5,842 bases of DNA from assembly GCA_024278435.1 (NCBI GenBank), contig JAJRTD010000233.1:1-5842 (forward strand), written 5' to 3'. The notes below the pieces were generated by a model. That model was not told where the DNA came from. It saw nothing but the letters and a program-made list of their open reading frames with translations, and made no database searches. The DNA is from Gammaproteobacteria bacterium. Its GTDB lineage: Bacteria; Pseudomonadota; Gammaproteobacteria; SZUA-229. Of the stretch, positions 1 through 5,199 are shown piece by piece. The stretch's first letter is position 1; the number at the start of each line of letters is the position of its first letter. A program made the position numbers and the translations under genes.

Positions 1-238
1 GCATATTGCGAACCTTCTGTAATCGAATCCAGTAGGTCATAAAATCCCTGTAGGTTACGACCTCAAATTCATGTCCGGTAGTCTTCGCCAGGTAATCGAC
101 CAGTGGCTGGTAGTTCTTTTTAATCTGCTCGGGCGGCAGAACCGGCTGTACAGAAAAAGTGTATTTCCCGGCAACCGCATTCCATGACAGCACCAAAAAA
201 CAAAACAAACAGATAATTCGCGGGAAAGTACGCTTCAC
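1..238 (-). CDS. PhnD-like periplasmic phosphate/phosphonate-type ABC transporter substrate-binding protein (partial, N-terminal part only)
   Basis: About 79 codons are visible before the gene leaves the left edge. The start is a GTG at 238-236, preceded at normal spacing by a GAGGTG ribosome binding site (245-250 on the plus strand); there is no usable ATG near it. Residues 1-23 form a Sec signal peptide (KR at the N-terminus, a Leu/Phe/Cys-rich core, then AVAG), so the product should be periplasmic. After cleavage the chain reads YTFSVQPVLPPEQIKKNYQP, then LVDYLAKTTGHEFEVVTYRDF. This is the usual opening of PhnD-like binding proteins: a first beta strand, a helix over 'PLVDYLAKTTG', and a second strand. 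Family members bind phosphate, phosphite, phosphonates or unrelated small ligands, and many are orphan proteins without transporter genes, so the ligand cannot be assigned. The ligand-binding residues lie outside the window. Confidence 0.75.
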   Translation of the reverse strand, partial: MKRTFPRIICLFCFLVLSWNAVAGKYTFSVQPVLPPEQIKKNYQPLVDYLAKTTGHEFEVVTYRDFMTYWIRLQKVRNM

Positions 239-492
239 AGGAAACACCTCGTGTTTTTAACAGGTACTTCAAGCATAGCCAAACATAACTTAATTGCCAT
301 ATTCCGGCATAAAAGCCGGTAACCAACGGCCGTTTACAATACTGGTCTTTTGAAACCGTAGTTTATAGATGCCGCTGGTTAAACTGCATAACAGTGAAAC
401 TTACATTCTGATTCAGATAGACCTTGTATTGCAGCAATGGAAGCACAGCGGTTTTTTGCCCTGAAAATGCCCCCCGCCAGCGCGCCACACAA
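239..492. other. Intergenic stretch without a recognised gene
   Basis: This stretch lies between the PhnD-like gene and the tRNA terminator. Neither strand has an open frame with a ribosome binding site. It presumably holds the promoter of the PhnD-like gene. The only candidate seen is a TATAAA on the minus strand (362-367) with a poor -35, so no promoter is called. A short hairpin (CCGGC/GCCGG, 304-319) would lie in the leader of that gene. Nothing else stands out. Confidence 0.4.
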
Positions 493-525
493 ATAAAAAA
501 GGCTTACCAGTCATGGTAAGCCTTT
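493..525 (-). terminator. Rho-independent terminator of the tRNA-Gln gene
   Basis: On the minus strand, nine nucleotides past the tRNA CCA end, an 11-bp stem (AAAGGCTTACC / GGTAAGCCTTT) encloses a six-base loop and is followed by a TTTTTTAT tract. The plus strand also carries a T-rich tail after the stem, so it may stop transcription from both sides. Confidence 0.85.
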
Positions 526-533
526 GTTTTTAT

Positions 534-607
534 TGGCTGGGGAACTAGGATTTGAACCTAGGTTGGCGGAGTCAGAGTCCGCAGTCCTGCCGCTAGACGA
601 TTCCCCA
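534..607 (-). tRNA. tRNA-Gln, anticodon CUG
   Basis: The minus strand folds into a full cloverleaf. The 7-bp acceptor stem is TGGGGAA/TTCCCCA. The D arm is GTC...GAC around AGCGGCAG. The 5-bp anticodon stem is GCGGA/TCCGC with loop CTCTGAC, which places CTG at positions 34-36 and reads CAG codons. The variable loop is four bases, and the T arm is CTAGG/CCTAG with loop TTCAAAT. The discriminator is G and the 3' CCA is encoded in the gene. The acceptor stem begins with U, giving a weak first pair, as in other bacterial tRNA-Gln. It is a single-gene unit with its own promoter (687-715) and terminator (493-525). Confidence 0.96.
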
Positions 608-633
608 AAAAGATAAAAGAAGGCTATGCCTTC
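608..633 (-). terminator. Terminator-like hairpin in the tRNA-Gln leader
   Basis: On the minus strand GAAGGC / GCCTTC forms a 6-bp stem with a three-base loop, immediately followed by TTTTATCTTTT, which runs straight into the first base of the tRNA. The shape is that of a weak intrinsic terminator, yet it lies between the tRNA promoter and the tRNA. It could limit readthrough from the upstream EEP gene, attenuate the tRNA, or simply be a removable leader structure. The stem is short, so real termination is uncertain. Confidence 0.4.
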
Positions 634-686
634 CGATACGGCTATTTTACTACAGCTTGTCACTGCACTGAAATAACTGGAAGCGG

Positions 687-715
687 ATTATATAGCATCT
701 ATTGACCGCTGTGAA
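687..715 (-). promoter_or_regulatory. Sigma-70-type promoter for tRNA-Gln
   Basis: On the minus strand a -35 box TTCACA (710-715, 5 of 6 matches to TTGACA) is separated by exactly 17 bases from a perfect TATAAT -10 box (687-692). A GC-rich discriminator (CCGC) follows, as is common for stable RNA promoters. Transcription would start near 680, leaving a leader of roughly 70 bases before the tRNA. The promoter sits just downstream of the stop codon of the EEP gene. Confidence 0.8.
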
Positions 716-728
716 CTTTAACCGGTTT

Positions 729-1484
729 TCAATTTAAGGCAAATTCAGATAACAGCGGCAAATGGTCCGATAACTGCCGCCAGGGATACCCCCTCAGCGG
801 GTGGCAGGCCACAACTTCCAGGCCGCGGCTATAGATCCTGTCCATTGGCAGCAGCGGCATCCAGGCCGGAAAAGTGCGGGCATATTTGCCGTGCCGGTCT
901 TTAAAAACCTCCTTAACCCCCAGAACCCGGCTAATGTAACGCTCCGCGTTTCCCCGCCAGTCATTAAAATCGCCGGCTATAATCAGCGGCTCATCGTGTG
1001 GCACATGTGAATCAATGCGCTTGACCAGCTGTTTTAGCTGCAGCTCGCGTTCATGCTCAAACAGCCCCAGGTGCACACAGATCACGTGCAGCTTTGACGG
1101 TGTATGCGGAATATCAAGCGTGCCATGCAGCAGGCTGCGGCTGGCAGTTTTCATCAGCGAGACATCAATATTGTCCCAGTGAGTAAAGTTATATTTACTG
1201 AGAATGGCGTTACCGTGATGCCCCTTGGCATAGATGGCATTTTTACCGTAACAATGGTGATGCCAGATTTCATCGGCAAGGAACTCAAACTGGCTGTTAT
1301 CCGGCCAGTTATCCAGTTTCAGCGAGTGGCGCAGATGCTCCCCCTGTATTTCCTGCAGAAACAGGATATCCGCATCAACTTCACGCAATGCCTGTTTTAT
1401 ACCATGCAGGATAAAACGCCAGTTACTGGCGCTAAAACCCTTGTGAATGTTATACGTTAATATTTTAATACTGGAATCTGACAT
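729..1484 (-). CDS. ybhP: YbhP-like endonuclease/exonuclease/phosphatase (EEP) family hydrolase
   Basis: This is a 251-residue metal-dependent phosphodiesterase or phosphatase of the EEP superfamily, close in length and sequence to E. coli YbhP. All core motifs are visible: TYNIHKG (Asn12), LFLQE (metal-binding Glu45), GHHGNAILS (89-96), HLGL (His138), AGDFND (Asp172, Asn174), MDRIY (Asp215) and LSDHLPL (Asp240-His241). The stretch YGKNAIY..GHHGNAILSKY is what I recall as typical of YbhP rather than of exonuclease III. No signal peptide is present, so a cytoplasmic location is likely. The ATG at 1484 is preferred because it puts the first beta strand a few residues in. A TTG at 1499 would add five residues, and neither start has a clear Shine-Dalgarno. 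In E. coli ybhP lies beside the cardiolipin synthase gene clsB; here its divergent neighbour is a CarS-like gene, so a lipid or head-group phosphodiester substrate is an attractive inference, not shown. Confidence 0.88.
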   Translation of the reverse strand: MSDSSIKILTYNIHKGFSASNWRFILHGIKQALREVDADILFLQEIQGEHLRHSLKLDNWPDNSQFEFLADEIWHHHCYGKNAIYAKGHHGNAILSKYNFTHWDNIDVSLMKTASRSLLHGTLDIPHTPSKLHVICVHLGLFEHERELQLKQLVKRIDSHVPHDEPLIIAGDFNDWRGNAERYISRVLGVKEVFKDRHGKYARTFPAWMPLLPMDRIYSRGLEVVACHPLRGYPWRQLSDHLPLLSEFALN

Positions 1485-1545
1485 CGCTGGATCGATCAAG
1501 TTTTTATTTATACAAATATAAATTAACAGCCATATAATATTGAGT
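1485..1545. promoter_or_regulatory. Shared AT-rich divergent promoter region
   Basis: These 61 bases separate the divergent EEP and CarS-like genes and must hold both start signals. On the plus strand TATAAT lies at 1533-1538, only seven bases before the ATG at 1546. On the minus strand TATAAA lies at 1507-1512. Neither has a convincing -35 box at 16-18 bases, so this is a candidate assignment based on -10 matches and AT richness. Confidence 0.4.
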
Positions 1546-2034
1546 ATGTTTCAGGCAGCTTTTATCCATTTACTCCTGCTGATTATAGTGGCAAATGCCA
1601 GCCCTATTATTGTACGCAAACTTTTGCACAATAAATATGCCTGGACCATTGATGGCGGCCTGAACTTCATTGATGGCCGGCCATTGTTCGGTTACTCAAA
1701 AACCTGGCGCGGCATTGCCGGTGCCGTGCTCATCACTGCCATTGCCGGCCTTGCACTGGGATATACCGTGCAGACAGGGGCCTTGATCGGATTGCTGGCC
1801 ATGGCTGGCGATCTATTTTCCAGCTTTATCAAACGCCGGCTCAAGCTGCCGCCCAGCAGTATGGCACCGATGGTTGACCAGATTCCGGAATCTTTTCTAC
1901 CGGCACTGTTAATGATGCAGGTATTCGGCTTAAACGCATCTTCGGTTACCGTGCTGGTGGTTCTGTTTATAATCTTTGAACTGCTGGTCTCGGTGATACT
2001 GTATCGCTGGGGTATTCGCCAGCGCCCTTACTAG
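1546..2034 (+). CDS. CDP-archaeol synthase (CarS)-like integral membrane cytidylyltransferase
   Basis: This 162-residue hydrophobic protein has about five membrane segments (roughly 3-17, 57-74, 76-88, 115-133 and 136-154). It matches the bacterial branch of the CarS / DUF46 family, relatives of CdsA. Diagnostic stretches are DGRPLFGYSKTWRG (43-56), GDLFSSFIKRRLKLPPSS (88-105) and the acidic MVDQIPES (109-116), which together match the polar cytoplasmic face that binds CTP and metal in CarS/CdsA enzymes. Archaeal CarS transfers CMP from CTP to an ether-linked lipid phosphate. The bacterial members have no settled substrate, and a phosphatidate-like lipid is a reasonable inference. Length fits the family. 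The ATG at 1546 is preferred over an in-frame TTG at 1540, although it has no Shine-Dalgarno. The next gene on the same strand is a CDP-alcohol phosphatidyltransferase, the class of enzyme that would use the product. Confidence 0.85.
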   Translation: MFQAAFIHLLLLIIVANASPIIVRKLLHNKYAWTIDGGLNFIDGRPLFGYSKTWRGIAGAVLITAIAGLALGYTVQTGALIGLLAMAGDLFSSFIKRRLKLPPSSMAPMVDQIPESFLPALLMMQVFGLNASSVTVLVVLFIIFELLVSVILYRWGIRQRPY

Positions 2035-2113
2035 CCCGCATATTGCATGAAGACCGGCTCTACCCCATGAATTTATTATGAAAAACAAATGCCCGGACAG
2101 ATTTTTCAGTATC

Positions 2114-2152
2114 TTGCAAAAGCACAGTTTGTGCCTGCGCCACTTTGCAAAA
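2114..2152. repeat. Paired TTGCAAAA direct repeats around a small hairpin
   Basis: Two exact copies of TTGCAAAA (2114-2121 and 2145-2152) start 31 bases apart, close to three helical turns. Between them lies a 5-bp inverted repeat GCACA/TGTGC (2122-2134). The arrangement sits in the 167-base gap before the phosphatidyltransferase gene, so it could be an operator pair. Eight-base repeats can also arise by chance, so regulation is only a suggestion. Confidence 0.35.
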
Positions 2153-2201
2153 AATCCGGCTGTGCATCCTGGCCGATCCCCCTTGAACCATAGCTATTGA
2201 T

Positions 2202-2801
2202 ATGCCGGAGGAAAAAAACCTGTCAACCGATATCTACAACCTGCCTAACCTGGTCAGCTTTATACGCATATTAATGTCGCCGCTGCTGATCTGGCTGGCC
2301 ATCAATCAGCAACCCACATGGTTTCTGGCGGTACTGATTTTTTCCGAATTCACCGATGTGCTTGACGGCTTCCTGGCCCGCCGGCTTAACCAGATCACCG
2401 AGCTGGGTTCACACCTGGACAGCTGGGGTGATTTCATTATTTACGGCACTATTACTTTCTGCGCCTGGATTTTATGGCCCGAAATTATCCGCCAGCATAT
2501 GCTGTGGATCGGCATTATTGTCGGCTGCCTTGTTTTCCCTGTGCTTCTCGGACTGATTAAATTCAGAACCCTGACCAGTTATCATACCTGGAGCGTAAAG
2601 GCCGCTGTCGCCAGCAGCATCCTGGCTTACCTGCTGCTGTTTTCCGGACTGCTGGACTGGCCGGTAAAACTGGCCGCCGCCGTCAGCCTGTACGCGGCAC
2701 TGGAAGAGATCGCCATCACCCTGATCATCCGCCACCAGCATGTTGACGTGCGCTCCTTCCTGCAGGCATTAAAATACCGCCGGGAAAATACTGAACCGTG
2801 A
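2202..2801 (+). CDS. CDP-alcohol phosphatidyltransferase family membrane enzyme
   Basis: This 199-residue membrane protein carries the complete CDP-alcohol phosphotransferase signature DxxDGxxAR(x8)GxxxDxxxD: Asp52, Asp55, Gly56, Ala59-Arg60, Gly69, Asp73 and Asp77. These residues bind two metal ions and the CDP group and supply the catalytic Asp. Hydrophobic segments lie at about 18-34, 40-50, 78-92, 98-117, 133-149 and 154-174, the six-helix plan of the family. The enzyme would transfer a phosphatidyl group from a CDP-lipid to an alcohol at the inner membrane, releasing CMP. The head group (glycerol phosphate, inositol phosphate, serine or other) cannot be read from the sequence. The CarS-like gene upstream on the same strand could supply its donor. 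The start is doubtful: the ATG at 2202 has no Shine-Dalgarno, whereas a perfect GGAGG (2207-2211) lies eight bases before an in-frame CTG at 2220, giving a protein six residues shorter. Confidence 0.9.
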   Translation: MPEEKNLSTDIYNLPNLVSFIRILMSPLLIWLAINQQPTWFLAVLIFSEFTDVLDGFLARRLNQITELGSHLDSWGDFIIYGTITFCAWILWPEIIRQHMLWIGIIVGCLVFPVLLGLIKFRTLTSYHTWSVKAAVASSILAYLLLFSGLLDWPVKLAAAVSLYAALEEIAITLIIRHQHVDVRSFLQALKYRRENTEP

Positions 2802-2819
2802 ATCTGCGGCTTTTTATCA

Positions 2820-2844
2820 TGTATAAAACCCCGGCTGGCCGGGG
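2820..2844 (-). terminator. Rho-independent terminator at the convergent gene junction
   Basis: CCCCGG / CCGGGG (2829-2844) forms a very GC-rich stem with a four-base loop. On the minus strand it is followed by TTTTATA, so it best serves the 201-residue protein gene ending at 2876. The plus-strand phosphatidyltransferase gene converges on the same hairpin but lacks a T tract there, so its own termination is less clear. Confidence 0.75.
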
Positions 2845-2875
2845 CTGCAAAGGCTTATGATTGATTCTGCAAATA

Positions 2876-3481
2876 TCAGTCCTGTATCTGCGAAATCTGC
2901 CGCCGGATATCATTCAGCTGCCGGTGATAGGCATCGGCATCACCGTAATCCACAAAACCGGTGACCCGCTCATGGGCACTGCGGCTCAAGCGGGCATGTT
3001 TAATCGGACACCAGTACTGCTCTGTCCTGGCAGTAACTTCACGGGCATAGGCTATCACCCCGTTACCATAGCCGCAGTACACACAGTTCAGCTTTTCAAT
3101 TGCATTAAGGTAAGCCAGCTTATGCCGGTCAATTACAATATAGTCCGAGCGCTTGACCAGCGGTATTGCATAAACCCGAAAACAGACCGACTGATAGATA
3201 CTGATTGCCAGGTCAAGCAACAGGATGGGGAAAATAACACTGTAGATTATCGGCGCCGTTAGCAAATGAGCCAGCCGTGCCTGGTAAAGATAAACAAAAA
3301 GATTAACCCGCTTCTTTCTGTGCAGTTTTTGCGCTTCCCGGGCAAAACTGACCTTGCCCCGACGCAGTGTATACTGAAACTGCTCACGCTTCTGCTCCAG
3401 CAGAGTCTGTACTTCCGATTCAAGCTGCACTTGCAACTGGTGAAGATTTTCCAGTAGCTGGTCAATTTTAGATTGCGCCAT
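2876..3481 (-). CDS. Conserved-looking protein with N-terminal coiled coil, membrane segment and CxxC...C...H motif
   Basis: This 201-residue protein of unknown function resembles hypothetical proteins I have seen in several proteobacteria, but I cannot name a characterised relative. Residues 3-37 are a Leu/Gln/Glu-rich heptad-like helix, probably a coiled coil. Residues 40-58 are strongly basic. Residues 72-100 contain a hydrophobic stretch that is probably a membrane segment or hairpin. The C-terminal part holds the striking block CVYCGYGNGVIAYARE (133-148) followed by EQYWCPIKHAR (154-164). Cys133, Cys136, Cys158 and His162 are spaced like a metal or cofactor site. The ATG at 3481 has a GGGGGGA ribosome binding site just upstream. 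It is the last gene of the minus-strand series and ends before a strong terminator. Zinc or iron binding is inferred from the residues only. Confidence 0.8.
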   Translation of the reverse strand: MAQSKIDQLLENLHQLQVQLESEVQTLLEQKREQFQYTLRRGKVSFAREAQKLHRKKRVNLFVYLYQARLAHLLTAPIIYSVIFPILLLDLAISIYQSVCFRVYAIPLVKRSDYIVIDRHKLAYLNAIEKLNCVYCGYGNGVIAYAREVTARTEQYWCPIKHARLSRSAHERVTGFVDYGDADAYHRQLNDIRRQISQIQD

Positions 3482-3603
3482 ATTCCCCCCGGCAAAAAAT
3501 CAGCAATGATTACTGAAATAAAAAGAACATACACTGCCATTAATTGTTTCGCAGTCATGCCAGTTCATTCGCTACGTAACAAACTGAAAAATAAACAAAT
3601 GGA

Positions 3604-3993
3604 TTACTCTTTTTGCTGCTCAGCAATTCTCTCTTTTTGAATCTGGTGACTTATCAATATACTGATAACAATAAAAACCAGGCCCGGCATTGCCAGAAAA
3701 CCATGGGCGCTGATCAAACTGCCCAGCAGACAGTAAAAACCGATAGCACCGGTTAACCGGCTGGCAAATTTTTTACCACTGGCTTTTAAAACAAGAAACA
3801 GAAGTGAGGGCAGCAGAGCAGCAAACAACCAGGCAAGGGCAATGCTTCCGTCTTTGCCATAAAAAAACTGGTACTGCCATGACTCGGCCGAGAAAATAAT
3901 GGAGACCCAGTAAAGCCAGAAAGTAAAAAAGATGGAAAACGGCAGGTAAAACACAACCACCATAAAAAAGAGTTTATCTGTCGACCTGGCCAT
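3604..3993 (-). CDS. Small four-helix membrane protein, function unknown
   Basis: This 129-residue protein is not recognised. Four hydrophobic segments are visible (about 9-33, 50-69, 80-95 and 97-116), with a short polar loop SWQYQFFYGKDGS between the first two. The N-terminus (MARSTDK) is short and polar, and the C-terminal tail (HQIQKERIAEQQKE) is charged and probably cytoplasmic. The ATG at 3993 has only a weak GGGA before it. The gene lies 58 bases after the 88-residue protein gene and 122 bases before the CxxC protein gene, all on the same strand, so cotranscription is possible. There is no enzyme motif; a small inner-membrane accessory protein is all that can be said. Confidence 0.65.
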   Translation of the reverse strand: MARSTDKLFFMVVVFYLPFSIFFTFWLYWVSIIFSAESWQYQFFYGKDGSIALAWLFAALLPSLLFLVLKASGKKFASRLTGAIGFYCLLGSLISAHGFLAMPGLVFIVISILISHQIQKERIAEQQKE

Positions 3994-4051
3994 TAGTTCC
4001 CGTTAAAAAAACATGATAAAACATTGATGACTGGCAGCAGACTCAAAAACA

Positions 4052-4318
4052 TTATCGCCGCCTTGAATCACGATAATCATGGTTTTCCAGCTCGACATCC
4101 GCCTGCACCTGCTGCCGGCCTCGCTCATAGACAATTTCACGTCCCATGGCCGAGCCCACGTAAGCCAGGCCGTTGGCCGTCGGTAATAATTCACACTTTA
4201 CGCTATGCACACCTTCACCCAGAACCACTTCTATCCGGTCCTCGCGTTTACTGTAAACAAGAACCTGCATGGTATTGCCGGTTTCGGTAACCCGTACCTC
4301 TATTTTCTGCTCACTCAT
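4052..4318 (-). CDS. Small soluble 88-residue protein, function unknown
   Basis: The ATG at 4318 is chosen because AGGTGG (4324-4329 on the plus strand) sits six bases before it, a strong ribosome binding site. A GTG at 4327 overlaps that site and is unlikely. The sequence begins MSEQKIEVRVTETGNTMQVL and alternates polar and hydrophobic residues through about position 60, suggesting a beta-rich domain: strands near 5-11, 17-23, 28-33, 39-45 and 51-56. It ends in a charged, Arg-rich tail (DYRDSRRR). It has a single Cys (42), no signal peptide and no membrane segment. I do not recognise the family. It lies 32 bases after the VF530-family gene on the same strand and is probably cotranscribed with it. 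Confidence 0.75.
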   Translation of the reverse strand: MSEQKIEVRVTETGNTMQVLVYSKREDRIEVVLGEGVHSVKCELLPTANGLAYVGSAMGREIVYERGRQQVQADVELENHDYRDSRRR

Positions 4319-4350
4319 TACAACCACCTTTTCGTATTTTTACGCGCCGC

Positions 4351-4581
4351 TCAGTTTTCAGTCTTTTGCTGTATGCTTATAAACAGGGCCTCGACCTTTG
4401 TCCTTGCCCATGGTGTCCTGCGCAGAAACTTCAGGCTGGACTTCAGCGATGGATCACTGGTGAAACAGCGGATATCAATACGCCTGCCCAGTTCCTGCCA
4501 GCCATAATGCGCAACCAGCGCCTTTACTATATGCTCAAGTGTTACCCCGTGTAGCAGATTACCCGGCTGCACCTTAGCCAC
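4351..4581 (-). CDS. VF530-family (DUF2132) small DNA-binding protein
   Basis: This 76-residue protein matches the VF530 / DUF2132 family almost throughout: [11 protein letters not shown] (9-19), [20 protein letters not shown] (25-44) and [20 protein letters not shown] (45-64). Family members are short all-helical proteins described as DNA-binding; their cellular role is not settled. The basic face (Arg33-Arg34, Lys47, Lys51, Arg54-Arg55, Arg60) would suit nucleic acid contact. The start is uncertain. A GTG at 4581 with a GGTGG motif upstream fits the usual family length. A TTG at 4605 would add eight residues, and a GTG at 4572 would remove three. The gene follows a small lipoprotein gene by about 50 bases and precedes the 88-residue protein gene by 32 bases, so all three may form one transcript. 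Confidence 0.9.
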   Translation of the reverse strand: MAKVQPGNLLHGVTLEHIVKALVAHYGWQELGRRIDIRCFTSDPSLKSSLKFLRRTPWARTKVEALFISIQQKTEN

Positions 4582-4630
4582 CCGCTGCCACCCCCATGAG
4601 ATCAATATTCACTTTCAGCGCACTCCGGTT

Positions 4631-5023
4631 TTATTCTACCGGCGTAGGATTCTCATCCTGCAGCACAAACTCGGCAACAACACTGTTGTTATGACGCAGC
4701 TCGGCAAGCAACGGTCCATTTCCGACCTCAATGGCCAGCAGGGTAAAGTACTCCTCTTTCTCGGGGTCATCGGAAGGCTTGCAACTCAGCTTTGCCTCCC
4801 TGCTGGCGGTAGCGCCCCAGAAACAGTGCCAGCTCGCATTGTCCAGCTTTGTGGTCACAAACTCGGCCCGGCCGTCAAAGCCGACCACCAGTTTTTCAAT
4901 GCCATATGCATTGTCCCCGGTTGCTTTCCAGACACCGGATGCAGGGTGCCGGCCACAACCGGAAACAAGCAGGGTTAATGCCAGCAGCCAGCCATAAAAA
5001 AACCGGGGTTGAAATAATTTCAT
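4631..5023 (-). CDS. Small predicted lipoprotein, function unknown
   Basis: This 130-residue protein opens with a lipoprotein signal: MKLFQPRFFYGWLLALTLLV, then lipobox V-S-G-C with Cys23 as the lipid-attachment site. The residue after Cys is Gly, so there is no Asp inner-membrane retention signal and outer-membrane anchoring is likely. The mature part (SGVWKATGDNAYGIEKL, then a run of short alternating strands up to about residue 122) looks like a small beta-barrel or beta-sandwich domain. It has Cys at 67 and 82, which could form a disulfide. I do not recognise the family. The ATG at 5023 is chosen because it gives a normal-length signal peptide; an ATG at 5044 and a GTG at 5065 are in frame, and none has a good ribosome binding site. 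It lies just upstream of the VF530-family gene on the same strand. Confidence 0.75.
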   Translation of the reverse strand: MKLFQPRFFYGWLLALTLLVSGCGRHPASGVWKATGDNAYGIEKLVVGFDGRAEFVTTKLDNASWHCFWGATASREAKLSCKPSDDPEKEEYFTLLAIEVGNGPLLAELRHNNSVVAEFVLQDENPTPVE

Positions 5024-5129
5024 AACGATAGTGCGAACATTCATAAACAACCGACAGGTTAGCACGGGCAGTGAAACAGCGTCATTCGTTTTTTAAAAGC
5101 AGGCAACGATATTCCCGGCATCCAGGCAT

Positions 5130-5171
5130 AAAAAAACCGGAGCAGAAAGCGCTAACCTTCCGTATCCGGTT
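5130..5171 (-). terminator. Probable Rho-independent terminator of the VWA lipoprotein gene
   Basis: On the minus strand, about 30 bases after the VWA gene stop, AACCGGA (5171-5165) pairs with TCCGGTT (5141-5135). The 23-base loop can form an inner GAAGG/CTTTC helix. The stem runs into a stretch of seven T residues (5136-5130). This separates the VWA gene from the lipoprotein gene downstream. Confidence 0.65.
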
Positions 5172-5199
5172 GACAGCGTCAGCTGGCAGTTGCCGCCCG

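Noticed and set aside
254..282. Candidate promoter TTGGCT-17-TAAAAA for the PhnD-like gene on the minus strand
   Set aside because: Its transcription start would fall inside the ribosome binding site of the gene, leaving too little leader for translation.
120..326. 68-residue minus-strand open frame overlapping the PhnD-like gene
   Set aside because: It is out of frame with the signal peptide and binding-protein sequence, which starts at a GTG with a good ribosome binding site; the overlapping frame has no recognisable protein character.
534..607. tRNA-Gln as an attachment site for an integrated element
   Set aside because: No integrase gene and no repeat of the tRNA 3' end were seen in the window.
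801..1460. Two plus-strand open frames (69 and 118 residues) opposite the EEP gene
   Set aside because: They are antisense shadows of a gene whose catalytic motifs are all intact on the minus strand.
2861..3558. Plus-strand 133-residue frame and minus-strand 99-residue frame over the CxxC protein gene
   Set aside because: Both overlap the better supported minus-strand gene at 2876-3481. The 99-residue frame begins with a hydrophobic stretch (MTAKQLMAVYVLFISVIIAD) but has no strong start signal and becomes unstructured in the overlap.
3749..3760. Perfect 12-base palindrome CCGGTTAACCGG
   Set aside because: It lies inside the coding sequence of the small membrane protein, has no partner site nearby and extends no further, so chance is the simplest explanation.
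4992..5140. 14-base exact repeat CATAAAAAAACCGG (near 4993 and 5127)
   Set aside because: One copy encodes part of the lipoprotein signal peptide and the other is the tail of a terminator; the shared sequence is a poly-A run next to CCGG and is probably coincidental.
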